Shown one piece after another: positions 35,673 through 48,325 of a stretch of DNA of 64,000 nucleotides; position 1 is the stretch's first letter; the number at the start of each line of letters is the position of its first letter. The notes beneath the pieces were generated by a model. The model ran no database searches. It saw only the letters and a list, made by a program, of their open reading frames with translations, and had not been told where the DNA came from. The position numbers and the translations under genes were made by a program. Location of the stretch: NCBI GenBank assembly GCA_037951165.1, contig JBBDHG010000043.1, forward strand, positions 4,341,001 through 4,405,000, read 5' to 3'. The stretch is from Lophius americanus (Eukaryota > Chordata > Actinopteri > Lophiiformes > Lophiidae).

Positions 35673-35919
35673 TTCTTGGGTGGCACTTGTCCCACGTTGA
35701 CCCGGACGCAGATGACCTTACGAGTCTGCACTCCGAGGGAGCAGGGACTCTGACTGCCAGCATTGGTACGGACCACCAACGAGGTGTTGAGGGACGAGGC
35801 TGAGGGGTCTTCGGTACAAGGGCCCCAAGGCGCCGTCTGCCAGTGGTAAACGGTGCAAGCATGTTCGTTACAGTTCCGTACTTCCTGGAGGGCGCTGCTG
35901 TTTGGACACAGAGCACCAC
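35673..35919 (-). CDS. thsd7a: thsd7a exon 4 of 9 in window
   Basis: Exon of 247 bases, residues about 186-268. Acceptor ATCTTCAG|GTGG; the donor is CCCAAGAA|GTAAGA, leaving phase 2. Reading through the donor meets a stop at once, which supports the boundary. It closes the module of exon 3 with LCPNSSALQEVRNCNEHAC. It then encodes most of the next module: TVYHWQTAPWGPC, a variable loop, and CSLGVQTRKVICVRVNVGQV. NSS and NTS are potential N-glycan sites. The first and last thirds are nearly identical to the human THSD7A I recall. The loop between NTS and CSLG seems about four residues longer here. It is the last exon before an 18.4-kb intron. Confidence 0.97.
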
Positions 35920-38900
35920 CTGAAGATACCGAAACATGATGAAGGTCAACATTCAAAGTTTAGGAGGAGGAGTTATATCGTATCGCTACTTTCTGCTTCT
36001 CCACAGTGGATACAGTGAGGACGTGTTCTGTAAAAGGCGTAACTTTAGAGGGCAAAACCAGCAGAGATCTTTTGGCATATTCTGCATTTGTACTCAGCTT
36101 TGTATTCAGCTCGTTTTTTTGATTTTTATGTCCACACTTGGTTCCCTCTCCACTGTACCATCAGTCCTGTTTCCTGCAGCAGCCAAAGTTCAAACAAAAC
36201 CTACTGACTGTTATTGGAATACAGAATTGAGTCCAGCGTTTAGGAGGAAGACATTTCCCCTCACAAGAAGAAAAATAGAGCTAACCGACAGGGGAACCTT
36301 GGAGTAACATTCATTAAGTGGTCAGAAAGAAAAAAAGAAAATGCTGCTCTTTCTCAGTGTCTGCTGGGTGTGTAAATATGCTGCTGCCAGCAGGAGAGTC
36401 AGCTTTGCTTTTATTATCATTCCCCGTGTTAAATAAGGCACTCGGTCTAATGTAAAGCATTCAATCTTAGAAAGGTGCTATATGAACAAAGCTTTATTCG
36501 CCCAAGGCCCAAAATATGCAATAAGTCCTGCAAATAAACCTTTAGGTGTGTGGTATATATACAGACTTGAATATAAACACTGAAAGTATTCTTCCAATGG
36601 AAATATTACATTTAATTTAAAACTGAACCTCAATAAATCCTGCTCAAACAACATCTAAAGGGTGAAAGAAATGCAAATTCTTTCTAGATTTGGGTTTTAC
36701 AGTGTTAATACCGTAACTTTAAGAGGCAGATAATATTTCAAATCTGTGTTTCGTGTTTATTCCGTTACATTAGATTATAAAGAAAACCACTGAAACCATG
36801 ATAACAATAGGGAAGAGGGTTTTTATCAGGAGGGATGCAGGATATGCATTTTCTTTTTTATCAGAATATAATGATTATTACCTGCTTGTCATGGATTTCT
36901 GTATATCGTCAGATAATAAAATCACATGTTTGCATTTTCACCCACGGTCTTCTTGCAGCTTTGTAAGAAAATGTAAGAAAGTGTAAGATGTAGAGAGCAT
37001 TTAATATTCCATACCTCTACTGAGAAAAAAACTGCTGATGCTTTACATTAATGCTTCATAATTATCAGCATCATTAATTTCATTATTGGGACCCTTTTTC
37101 CCCACAGAGGTAAAACTTTTTACCTCTCTCTGTTGACTGTGTATCCTTAAAGATTTATCCTTGTCCCTTCTTTTAGCAAATATTGTGGGATGCATGACTG
37201 ACAAGTTGAGGAACTCTTAAACAAAAATTTCTTAATTGCAAAACCGAACCCAAAAATTAGCCTGTATGTTGACACTCAGTATGTTGTTGTGTGAGCGGAA
37301 ATTTTTTTTTGATTTATAATAAGCCCCGCTAAAGCACTTTCAAAAGTTGATTCTGTGTTCTGGAGAGCTTTCAAGTCCAATATTAAATGTATTTTTTGTA
37401 GAGTAATTAAATGACCTTGCTCCCATTTAGCTTTAACAGAAATTTGGCATCATTTGTCGCTGATCAACAGGCAACAGAACCTTAAAAAAAATAAAACGAA
37501 TTCTGGAACTTATTCCTGGTTAGGTGGATGGAATAGACCTATTTGTCTATATCAATGATGTGCACATCATTCAGTTTTATTATCTACATGCAACATACTG
37601 CAACCAGGCTGTTCGGTCCCTGTGTAATTCCTGGAGCTGGATCCTGTGAAGTTGGCTGGGAGAAGTGTGATGTGAATCTGTTGCAGTTATCAGAATAAAC
37701 GTCTGGTGGAAGCCAAAATTCATTAGGTAATACACATAGAGAGTGTAAAAATGTATTGCATTTCTTTTTTTTAATGGTTTTTCAGGCATTATTTATTATT
37801 TCAGCATTTGGTTGCCTTTGTAAGAATAGTTTTTCCCTTCCGGTGGACCTAGATTTTTTTTATTATGCAATGCACCCTGTCGCTAAATACATTTCTAATT
37901 CTCAGCTAAATAATTTATTATAATGCATGGACTAATAGTAAGGAGTAGATATGAATATTCTAAGTTATTTACTTATAACACAGTCTGCATGTGCTAATAT
38001 ATACGGCCCACAGCATGAACGGAAGGAAATGCAGTGCAGGTGTAAAAGCAAAATGTCTGCAGTGAGATATTATACACAGACATGTCTTCCATTCGACACA
38101 GGTGTCTAAAACAAATGATAACAGTACAGCTTTAACACCAAAATGGTGCACACAAGATTTGAGGTATTGGACTTAAAGCACATTTTCTCCATTTGTTGCA
38201 GATGTCAGGAATAATCTAAATGGTTTCGGCTAAACCCCTGTATTGATTTATCCGTTAACAGCTTTACTCAAAAGGCTTGTACAGATTTTGATGTTATTTT
38301 GTGGAGAGGTGAAGTGGTGGGCTGTAGCATAAGGAATACAGTTTCCTTTCAGGTGGTGGTACAGGTCATCATCTGGATCAGGCTTATTTGTTATAAAGAA
38401 ATTACAATATTTTTGGTTCTAATCTCTCCGGAACTAAATCCTCAAACACCTGGAAGAAAAAAACGGTACGATGACTTCGCCATAAGATGTAGCTCACATC
38501 ACAGATTAATATCTCAATACTCTTAAAAGCCTCATAACAATGAGGAATTTAGCTTTCAGCTCATATTATTATGATAAGCAACGAAAAGCCACGTATTAAA
38601 GTAAACAAACTTTGAAGAAAGGCTGTGAATAAACAGTTTTGCATTTTAAAACTTGAAGAATTTGATTCCATGAGGCTAAATCCATTCACTTGAATAAGCT
38701 TGACGTTCTTCCCAATAAAATCCGATCTCAATACAAACAAATGTTTGTAATGTCATCTTACTTTATATTTTATCAATGTTACTGCTAAAAATACCCATTT
38801 TTGTCAGCATTTGAATGTGATTGCATTCATATCAATTTGAGCATTGGATCATCTTATTCTATTATTAAATATCTTTGAGGTTACAGAAATAGCTTTTTTT

Positions 38901-39400
38901 GAAAAAAAAAAAAAAATGGTGGCACTTCTTGGAAACAAAAATTCCTGACAGTCCTGGAACCCGTTGGAGTATATATAGAAGAGGTAGTATAGAAATCAAC
39001 TTAAAATTGAGAAAAGCCCTGAAAGTCCACACGACCTCTGACCTCCTGAATGTATGTAATGTATCAAAGAGATGATGAAGAGGAGGAGGGATATAAATGC
39101 ACATATGTATTGTAATTGTTTTACAAACGATATAAGGATCTGCAGTTTAAAAGGAGCTGTTATGAAGAAGCGCTAAACTTTTAATGAAGGTTAATGCAAT
39201 TAATTATGTCCAGCAGTCTGGATCGGCAGTGTTTACATTCCGTTGTTATTCATCGTGTCAGTTGAGAAGAAACATAAAAAGTAATAATTAATTGCCAGAA
39301 TTTTCTGGAGAAATATGACATTGAATAAGAGGTACGGAATCTTGCTATGCATTTCTATTTTATTTTTGTGTATGTACTGGTGACACTAAGGCATGCACTT

Positions 39401-39850
39401 ATCAGCCATAAGGTTACAACAACACGCCGTTCATTGTGTAGGACATATTTCTGTCACCCTTAAGCTCTTTGATGTGCTTCCTTACTTTCTTTCTAGCAAA
39501 ACTGTAAAAAAAAAAAAAAGAATTCTCAGTGGATAAGCTTCTCTGCCCATGTACATTAATGACCCTTGTGTGTCGTCACTTCACCAGTTGTCCTTCTTTA
39601 CACCTCTTTAGTAGGTACTAACCACTGCAGACCAGGAACAAGCAAACAAGTTCTAGAGATCCCTAAGATATCTAGCCATTATAATCCAGCCCGTGTCAAA
39701 ATAACCCACATTCTTGCCCATTTCTCCTGCTTCTTACAAGTTAGCCTCAGGACCAAATTTGACAGGTCTAGTTTATCCCAGCCTCTGACAGGAGATAATC
39801 CATGTTATTATGGCCTCACCTGTTGGTGGTTATAATGTAATGGCAGACTG
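39401..39850 (-). mobile_element. Deleted Tc1-like element with both ends
   Basis: The left end ATCAGCCATAAGGTTACAAC and right end GGTTATAATGTAATGGCAGA are diverged inverted repeats. Inside are minus-strand traces of the transposase N-terminus (39590-39740). An A14 run at about 39507 interrupts it, and most of the catalytic region is deleted. Same family as 30491-30980. Confidence 0.7.
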
Positions 39851-39919
39851 GTGTACATCATACTGCGTGGCTGAGGTTGCAGGTATTTCCCCTTATAAGA
39901 GGAGTTGTTGACTCTAACA

Positions 39920-39923
<4 letters not shown>

Positions 39924-39974
<51 letters not shown>
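39924..39974. repeat. (TC)n microsatellite
   Basis: About 51 uninterrupted bases of CT dinucleotide, so polypurine on the transcript strand. Confidence 0.95.
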
Positions 39975-39977
<3 letters not shown>

Positions 39978-41746
39978 GCTCTACAAACGCCCATCTCCCA
40001 TTTTTCTCCTTTGCAGCAGCAGTCAGTCACTCTGCTGGTGGGTTGATGGACTGAGAGAGCCTCTTCCAGTCTAAAGTGCTGACACTTGGGGATTTCAGCA
40101 ATGATTGAGAGGAATTGCGGGTCTCCTCCACACCTGTATTTTACTGCTGGAGTTGGCAGACGGCCAGCTCCGTAATGAGCGGCGTTGCACACACTGAGTC
40201 ACGGACTCCCAGCTCAGACGAATCTCAACCTGATGGCTACTGAGGAAGACAAACTTTCTGCTCAATGTGTCGAGCCAGATTAGCTGACTAACAATGCAGC
40301 CCCGACAGTAGCGTGACACGGTGGCTGAAACGAGCACAGTCGGATCGCTCATGATTGTCGACCCTTTGTTGACCAGCTTTGAACTGTCTGAGGCAGGAAA
40401 ACCTCACGACGGCATTTGCAGGATAGCTGGTATTTTTGCAGGGCCTTTTAGCATGCATCTTGACTTTCACTCATGTGACAGGTGTTAAACAGTTAGAGGC
40501 ACGCGGGTGATTAAAGCTACCACAATAATCACCCTGGAATTAAGTATAAATAGGCAATTTATTAGGTTAATTATGCCTAATTTTATACCAACATATCGGC
40601 GGTTGCTGATTAGATTTCCCCCTGCATGTTACAACCTTGAGTGGTTTCTTATTTCCTTTTTTTTTTTAATTTATTAATATGCAATAGTGACTGCAAAAAT
40701 CTGAAGAGGAGCTAAAAAAAAAATCTAATCGGATAATCTACTCTGCAGGGGCAGAGCCATGGTGGAGAGGCAACACTTCTTTCAACTACTGTTCTTGAGT
40801 GCTGGTAATTTGTGTCAGAGCAGACAGCCGAGAATCGTTTGATATGATTTACTTTGTAATTCTCAACCACTCCAACTTTACTACAGCGCCTTTGCTTCTG
40901 GTGTAGAGAATGCCGTTTAATTAGGGCTCAGTCACGAGTGCCTGCACTGGAGATGAGCGTAGGGGAGTAACGATGAGTGGGAAGCATCCTTGTGAGGAAG
41001 CGTTTCTGCTCCGTGAGGCTGTGAAAAAGCCTGTGCTCGCCCTTCCTTAAAAGAGAGTGACCACACAACATGCTTGCTATGAAGTTGACTTTTGAGAGTT
41101 TGGAGGCAGGAATCAACTGATGACACCCAACACCTCTAAAAGGCTAAATAATAAACTATGCATGCACTTGTAAGAATGTGTTTTTGTTTTCCTCTCCCCT
41201 CAATGCTACCATGAGGGAAAAGGTGAGGGACTTTAACTCAACAGCTCAGATAGTATCTTAAAGAAAAGACACGTTGACGCTCCGAGCTCCACTTTAGCCT
41301 GACTCACAGAGTGTTTATAAAGCATAAACACATAGCCGAACAACAGCGTCATCTTAGCCTTATGGGATGCAGTGTATAGAAGAAAAACAATCACTATATA
41401 TGGCTCTCAAGCTACAGTTAGAAGTAAAATTATACAATTCCCCATCGTATATGAGATTTGCCGGGAAATTCTATTATTTATCAGCTGTTTTCAAAAACAG
41501 TTAAGAAAGTTCAATACAACAGATCTTACAAGTGTTTTCCAAAATATAACACAAAATACTGCTTTTGTGGACTGTGGTTGTCTCTGAAGGGTTCAAGTCT
41601 CTAGTACTCATAGACACAATGTTGTTGCTCTGAAATCAGTGTTGATAAGAATATTAGCCCATTCCTTATTCCTGCATCCACATTCTTATCCCACCATGTC
41701 TTTGGGGTTCACATCAGGCGATGTTCCAGGACTTCTTCTGAAACCA

Positions 41747-41806
41747 AGGACAACGATCCAAATCAGACCTCCAAGTCCATGGAGGTCTGATTGGGATCAT
41801 TGTCTG
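41747..41806. other. Imperfect inverted repeat, arms about 26 bases
   Basis: The left arm ends ATCAGACCTCC at 41772; the right arm begins GGAGGTCTGATT at 41781. The arms match at all but about three positions over about 26 bases around the 8-base loop AAGTCCAT. The right arm is transposase coding sequence, so the left arm is probably a short inverted duplication of it. Confidence 0.8.
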
Positions 41807-42036
41807 TTTCCAAGGAAGCCATGCTTCCCCTTCCTTTCCACAGATGGCATTCCATCTTATCCTTTACACACTGCAGGTCTCCGGTACCTGAGGAAGCAAA
41901 ACAGCTTCGGAGCATCACAGAGCGACCGCCATGCTTCACTGTAAGTAGGGTGTTCTTTTCAGCATCTGCTTCATTCTTCCTCCGCCAGACAAACCGTTGA
42001 TCCATAGAATGGAAATATTTTGTATTATCGCAATAC
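41747..42036 (-). mobile_element. Tc1-like transposase fragment with fold-back end
   Basis: The minus strand keeps an open piece reading RFVWRRKNEADAEKN and TVKHGGRSVM, then DNDPNQTS. VKHGGGSVM and the DNDP motif, which holds the second catalytic aspartate of the DDE triad, are diagnostic of Tc1 transposases. The fragment ends in an inverted repeat at 41747-41806, and its other end abuts the LINE fragment at 42038. It belongs to a different Tc1 subfamily from the elements at 16335 and 39401. Confidence 0.8.
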
Positions 42037-42037
42037 A

Positions 42038-42470
42038 GACATTTTCTTCTTCTTCTTTGGACTGTTTCCTTTAGCGGTCGCCACAGCCAATCATCTGTTT
42101 CCATCTTCCCCTGTCCTCGGCATCTTCCTCTGTCACACAGACTAATAAGCATGCCCTCTCACACCACATCCACAAACCTCCTCTTTGGGCTTCTCCTTTT
42201 TTTTCTCCTGCCTGGCAGCTTCATCTCCAGCATCCTTCTACCAGTACATCAACTATCCCTCCTCTTCACGTGTCCAAACCGTCTCAATCTGGCCTCTCTG
42301 ATTTTGTCTCCAAGATGTCTCACCTTGGCTGTCCCTCTGATGTGCTCCTTTCCAATCTTGTCCATCCTCGTCACTCCAAAGAACATCTGATCATCTTCAT
42401 CTCTGCCTCCTTCAGCTATACCTCCTATGTTTTGGTCAGACCCAACCGTCACTAAACCATCCAGCAGAGC
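42038..42470 (-). mobile_element. RTE-type LINE ORF2 C-terminal fragment
   Basis: The minus strand reads MFFGVTRMDKIGKEHIRGTA, then LGDKIREARLRRFGHVKRRD, with further pieces of GRPKRRFxD type in another frame. This is the well-known C-terminal block after the reverse transcriptase of fish RTE-like LINEs. It ends with the repeated AAGAAGAAG tail at the plus-strand left edge, next to the Tc1 fragment, as expected of a 5'-truncated insertion into older DNA. Confidence 0.85.
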
Positions 42471-43289
42471 CGCTCTTGTAAATCTTGTAAACCAGCTCTA
42501 TAGAACACCATCTGTAATTCTGTAAAACCTCTGTAACTTATCTAGATTGTTCTGAGCCTACTCAAGGGACTTTTCCAATGATTTGGGGTCAGTGAAGGAG
42601 TTGGAGTCTCTGGGTTCAGGCATGGAGACCTTTGGTAAATAACTAATGAACAAAAACTTAAACTCTACTGCTTAAATACTTCTATGAATGTTTACATAAA
42701 ACTAAATACATGAAAGGTAAATCTGTCTCTTATGTGGAAGGATATCCCAGGGCTCGACTCATCTTGAGACTGCAGCAGTCGGCGGCAGCAGCGTTTTATG
42801 TTGCATTGAGCTATCCAAACTGTTCTTCTTTGATATGCTTACTGCAAACAGTTGATAAATGGTATATTTTGGCAGTAAACCTAATATGGAGTGGGGTTGA
42901 ATAAATTTGCTTCCAACTTCATGTGCTGTGTATTTCGATAAACACAACACAAAACTCTTCCTCACGACTTGGCGCCTCATGAAAAAGGAAATGAAGAGAA
43001 AAATGAAGACAAGGGTCACCTAGAGGAGGGTTAAAAAATTCTCCCAGGTACCACCCTGACCACGACTACATTCAGTACCTCACTTTTTTTGTTTCCATTC
43101 GTGAAAACTGTATAAGCCTACTATGTGCAATATTATCTCATGCTATCTGCAATTAAATCTATTCTTCTTAACACTTATATAGTATTTATTTATGTGGTTT
43201 GACCACTGCAATAATCCTGCTCCTGTGCAGGATCCCACTCACTTTATGTACAGACTTTTTTTGTCATCGTCTGTTTACTTTTGTCTTTT

Positions 43290-43350
43290 CTTAATGCTCT
43301 GTGTGGAGCGAAATGCAACGTAATTTTGTTCTGCTGTGTGAAATAAAGAA
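43290..43350 (+). repeat. Possible retroposon tail
   Basis: GAGCGAAATGCAACGTAATTTTGTTC, then GTGAAATAAAGAAAAA resembles retroposon 3' ends of the AATTTCGTT...AATAAAG type. No coding part. Confidence 0.35.
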
Positions 43351-44279
43351 AAAAGTTAAGTTTTGAATCAGTGATCAAACCACATTGACCAATGTGCATG
43401 TTGTGGAGTCGTTAGCTTGTGGAGAGTGTGCGTTGTGGACCAGAAGTGTTTCCTCCTGAAGATGCTTTCCCTCTCACACGTTGTGTTCTGTGCACTAATA
43501 CCATGTGCAGACGGTTAGCGAAAATTTGCATTTGAGTTTGAGAGTAATAAAACGCTAGATATGAGTAAAATATTTACCAAAGAGTTCTGGAAACTTTGGC
43601 AACCGGGCGAGACCTTTGACAAATACAGTAAATAGTCAAATATATTAATGAGACAGCTGACATACATAATAACTAATACTACTGCAGAACCACGACTAAC
43701 ACCAACTAGTTACTTCACACATGACTAAGAGGGTCTCTGTGAAAACTGGATGAGTGAGTTCAGTAATCAGCTAGTAGTGACCCATAAGCTGCTGTGGTGA
43801 CTCAAAATATGCTAACAATATATTACGGCTCTATTTGCACACATCTCTAGAGGTTTAAAACAGCTACCAGCAAACTCTAATTACGAGTGTTACCCTCCAT
43901 CACTGTGATCCACGCCACAACCATCGCAGTGACTGTGAGAAAGACACACAAGTAAGTAACCAGAGACAGGGAAATGTTTGGAGACAAAAGTAAAAGGCAG
44001 ACCCACGCAGAAATTTAAAGCGCAGAAATGATCATAAATAGATAAAAAGTGAATATCAGGCGAAGATACAGACCAACACAAATAATAAGCATGGCCGATA
44101 AGCAGACGGCCTGAGATAAGGAAAAACGCAAATTCAGACAAGTGTGAAATCTAGACATTCAGGGAGTGACAGCAAAGGACGACTTGAAAGGCCATGACTA
44201 AGCCACTAGCCAGGATTCATTTGAATATATTTCCATAGAGGATGGTGCAGGAGCCGTCAGTCAGACGGTGGAGGCTCAC

Positions 44280-44474
44280 CTTCCCCGGCATTGTAAGCCA
44301 GAATGGAGCGGGTCCTCATCCGCTTCCCTTCAATGGTCTTGCTGGAGCAGGTCTGCGAGCAGGTAGACCAGGTAGTCCAGTCGCTGAGCACACAGTCCCT
44401 CGAGCAGGGCACATTGCAGAGAATGGGCTCTGGAGGTGTGGAGGATGAGCAGAGTTTTCTGTCCACCTCCTCTC
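44280..44474 (-). CDS. thsd7a: thsd7a exon 3 of 9 in window
   Basis: Exon of 195 bases, residues about 121-185. Acceptor TTTCCATCAG|GAGAG, donor GAAG|GTGAGC, phase 1 at both ends. The product runs EEVDRKLC, then ILCNVPCSRDCVLSDW, closing one TSP1 module. It continues into a canonical module with WTTWSTCSQTCSSKTIEGKR followed by the basic strand RMRTRSILAY. The W-x-x-W-x-x-C motif and the CSxTC loop are the strongest TSP1 signatures in the window. The WxxW tryptophans and the downstream TC (Thr before Cys) fit C-mannosylation and, less perfectly, O-fucosylation sites of TSP1 repeats. The exon is isolated, with introns of about 8.35 kb on both sides. In vertebrate THSD7A I recall a near-identical order (DCVLSTWSTWSSCSHTC). 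Confidence 0.97.
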
Positions 44475-45944
44475 CTGATGGAAATAGGAAGAGATGACAA
44501 TAAAGAAAAAGTAAGATGGATTTTAGCTACATTTTTAGGGAGAAATGCGTCCATATTTTCAGTTTCGAGTTTAGCAAACTGCTAAAACAAGGTAGGAATG
44601 CAGGAAACGTGAAGAGGTTTGAATTGTAGCATCTATTGATGATAATACAGATAAATCTATGGAAACGTGTTGCGTTCACTTGAGTCATCAGCTGGTCAAA
44701 TCACACCAAATCAGATCCACTGGTCCAGGTAGAAATACTGCAATGTCCAACAGATCTGAACTGGTGATGCTTAAGAAGTGTGTGCCTTTATATTTTCGTA
44801 TATTTAATTAATATAATAAGGAGCATGCGTTAGTAGTTATGAGTATAAGTATTGCTACTCTGACGTTTCATCCTTTATTTTGTAAATGCTATTTTTATGG
44901 AGTGATATTTGCCTGCATCAGGAATCACAACACTCCACTCTGGTTAACGCTCATCTCTACGCCTCGCCCTGAGGGACGCCCACTGTGGGTTGTAACCACT
45001 TGGCATTTTTTCCTCTCTTTGTGATTTTTTACGAACACACGGCCTGAAAAATAATTGCATGTTCCTCCCTCCTTCGCTCTATGCCTGTGTGCCTGAACTG
45101 ACTCGAGCAGCTTTCGCCTGTCTGCAGTTTAAAAGTTCGATTTTTGGAGTTCCTGGCATTCACCTGGTGCTCACTACTTCATAATAAAGAGTAATCCCTC
45201 CTCTCTGCTGTTTTCGAGGACCTGGAAGTACTTTCTGTCTGAACATCAGGAGAGTCCTTCGGTATCTGGGCAATATTACTGAACTAATGGCAATAACCGA
45301 TGAATAAATGACATGAGCATCAATGACACGAGTCAAAAACCAGGATTAAACTCTATCTTCTATCTTTTTCAAAATAAACAACATAATTATCTTGTTAGGT
45401 TGGAAACGATTATCTTGTCAGTTTCTAAAAGAAAATAAAAATGTGTGAATACGCTTTTAATATAAATATCAATATCAAATTCCTGTATTGCTTAAGTTCA
45501 AAGAATTATGGGCAACACAGTCAATGAACTGTCTACTACAATATTCTATTATTGGTCGTAAATAGTGAATTATGATGCATTCACAATGCTTTATGACTAC
45601 AGTCTTAAATATTATATTATAGATGTGACTTATAATGAATTATAAATTCCAGGGTCTTATGGATCTTCTCGACAGCGTATAAACTAGAGGTTGACCGATG
45701 GGGCTTATAATACATTATGACTAAGTAGAGGTCACTCAATACTCAAGCCTTTTTATTCAAATTAACCTTTCCAATTCCAGCAAAAATAAATGCTCCATCA
45801 GAATGCCTTCCCTCAGGGTTCCGTTAAAGCACATGACAAAACAAACAAAATCGACTCTTTATCCAGATCTACTCTAAAATTCAAGAGTTCCGTTTTTGGC
45901 AAATGCCCGACTCTTCCTTTCTCCCATCGATCTATTTCTGCAAC

Positions 45945-46250
45945 TGCTCATCTGTGCTTGGCTGGAGCCTATCCCAGCTGGCATAGGGAGAGAGTACATC
46001 CTGGACAAGCTGTTAGTTCATTAAAGGGCCAACACATAGAAACAGAAAACCATTTACTCTCTCAGTCACACCTAAAAGCAGTTTACTCATCGCTTCACCT
46101 ATATTGTCTGTTTTTGTACGGTGGGAGAACCCTAAAGTAACCCTAGGGGAACCCCTACAGACACGGGGAGTTTCCTATTGGATTCAAACTCAGAACCTTC
46201 TCGTCCTTGCTGTGAGGTAACAGTATGAGCAATAACGCCGCCGGCTTACC
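45945..46250 (-). repeat. Dispersed tRNA-headed fish repeat, reversed copy
   Basis: Plus-strand TGGAGCCTATCCCAGCTGGC, CATCCTGGACAAG, GGGCCAACACATAGAAACAG, CGGTGGGAGAACCC and ACACGGGGAG, then GAACCTTCTCGTCCTTGCTGTGAGGTAACAG in parts. This order is the reverse complement of a very common teleost repeat starting GGTTAGCACTGTCGCCTCACAGC. Weak tRNA-like head, heavily mutated. Confidence 0.7.
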
Positions 46251-47892
46251 ACAAATTTTCATGGAAATCAGTCAGTTGTGTGATTGAAGAAATTGGTCAA
46301 AAATCTTGAAATGCAAAGATTTTTGCAAGGTTAAAGAAAACAGACAAACATATTTATTCAGAACCACTGCGAAAGCTCTGCTCTGACTTTGTTTCTTTGT
46401 TTGTACATTACATTTTCTCATCCATCTCTTCTACCACTTCTGGAAACCCTTAATGTACATTTGGCTGGCTTTTAGTATATATTAATAAATTGCCCAGTAT
46501 TGATTCTACTGGAAGAGTTGTGTTATGGCTGCGCCGCGGGCGCCTCTCCCTATCGCTGCCATTCAAACAATGTGTATGATTCTACCAGGCACGCCGCTTC
46601 GCGTCCCAGCAGAGGTTCCAAGCTCCGCTCCGAATACAAGCCCGGTCTATTATTGAAAATTTCCAGCCAAGAAAATTGCAAATTGGTGCACTAGCATCTA
46701 CTTTCTTCCCAACCATCCCTTTAAGGTTCATGACAATCTATCTGATCATTTCTAAGTAAAAACACTATGTCAATCAAAGAAATCCATACGCAACATTAAG
46801 ATCTGGAATCCTGGTTCATAACAGAAAGTGAAGATAAATCGAATCATAAATTTCAAAGATCAATATTTCTAAAAAAATAAAGAAAAGTTGAGAAGCAAAA
46901 ACTCAATTTAAGGTGTGCTAACAAGGTGTATTACAAGTTTTTAAATGGTTTTACAGTTTGTGTATGAATTTATAAATGACGTGCTAGAAATACGATTATG
47001 AGATGTCCAATATTTCCATCAGAGACACAAGCATACAGTTCACGCAGCAAACCAGGAAAATAGCTCGGAGGAAGTGTGTGACTGTAACGCATTGATACTG
47101 AGGCTACACGTTAATATAACATGTGATGATTATGACCATGCTGCATTATAGTCAGATACAATATTAAAATGTGATTAGGGTTCATGCGTATCATAATTAA
47201 TTCAATTCAAAGACAACATATTAAGCTACAACAGTAGTATAGACTATTATAATGATTCATTATTACCGCTGTTTACTGAGGTGAACGCAGTCATGTAGAG
47301 GATAAGCAAACGTAATTATAAAACCCCTCATTCAACTGTCTGTTTATGAGAAGTCAAGAGCTTCCGTACGAGTGTTGAACTTGTAATGGATTTTCGGTGA
47401 CGTCTATAATGTTATACGTCTGTTGATGTAGCGCATAGAGAGCATTATAAATGTTTGAGTTTAGTCTTGAAGCATAATGAATGTATAAACAATTCACTCA
47501 AATGTCTCCATAATACAGTAGAGAAAATGCTTGATGCTAATGAGGAGACGTCAGTGTCATAATAACAACATTTGAAAAAAGGTTTCAAAACATCATAAGT
47601 CCAATAATTGATGCTGAAAGCAAGAAATAAAATCATTCTGTAATTCACTCTTATCACAGAGAAGATTCCTCCGTGTGTCCAGATAATGACTCTGGTACTG
47701 GGTTTTTCTGGGTCTACAAAGTCCAAACAGGTGGTTTCACATCTTTGTCTCTGCCTAATATCTACTAAAATTCCTGGGATTGACTCCACTTCTTTAGGGT
47801 TTACAGCTTTAGGTTCAAACATGAGAGTTTTACGTTTCAAATTTAAATAAAAAGGCTGTTTTGCATTTGATAAATTTCCTGTTACTTATTAT

Positions 47893-48325
47893 AATGTGGC
47901 GCCCCGGTGGCTTGGGGTTAGCACTGTCGGCTCACAGCATGATGGTTCTGGGTTCAAATCCAACTCTTGACTATAAACTATGCTGTTGATTTTGTGATTG
48001 TTAACTAAAAAGGAAACACTCACTGGGATGATTGGGCGTATGACAGGCAAGATGCCATTCATTTTGGAGTTTTATCGCAAGATGTTTCCCCATTTCCTTC
48101 TGTAACCAGACAGAGTTTCAAGTGGAAACATCTCATCGGCCACTCCAGGCCTCCCACAGACCAAGAACATACAATATTGGAGAACTGGTTGCTCTAAATT
48201 GGCCTTAGGTGTCTCTGGGTGTTGGTTCTGTGAAGAACGGGCGAATGTCAGCTGGGTTAGAATCAAGCCCACTTTGACACTAGAGAGGATAAGCCATTAC
48301 CGAAAATGGAGGGATGGGTTTTTAA
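47893..48325 (+). repeat. Dispersed tRNA-headed fish repeat, forward copy
   Basis: Starts GCGCCCCGGTGGCTTGGGG, then TTAGCACTGTCGGCTCACAG and GTTCTGGGTTCAAATCC, which contains a B-box-like core. The body continues through CTCTAAATTGGCCTTAGGTG to an end AGAGGATAAGCCATTACCG and AAAATGGAGGGATGGG. This is the plus-strand counterpart of 45945-46250 and is about 430 bases long. Confidence 0.75.

Larger units (their letters stand above)
35920..44279 (-). other. Intron between exons 3 and 4 (8,360 bp)
   Basis: Recognised contents are the Tc1 relic at 39401, (TC)n at 39924, the Tc1 fragment with fold-back at 41747, the RTE LINE fragment at 42038 and a LINE-like tail near 43290. The stretches 35925-39395, 39980-41640, 42480-43285 and 43355-44275 hold no gene I can recognise. 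Confidence 0.8.

Noticed and set aside
41763..42152. An intact transposase gene
   Set aside because: Only a central fragment of the catalytic domain remains; the N-terminus, the final acidic residue region and one terminal repeat are missing, and another element abuts it.
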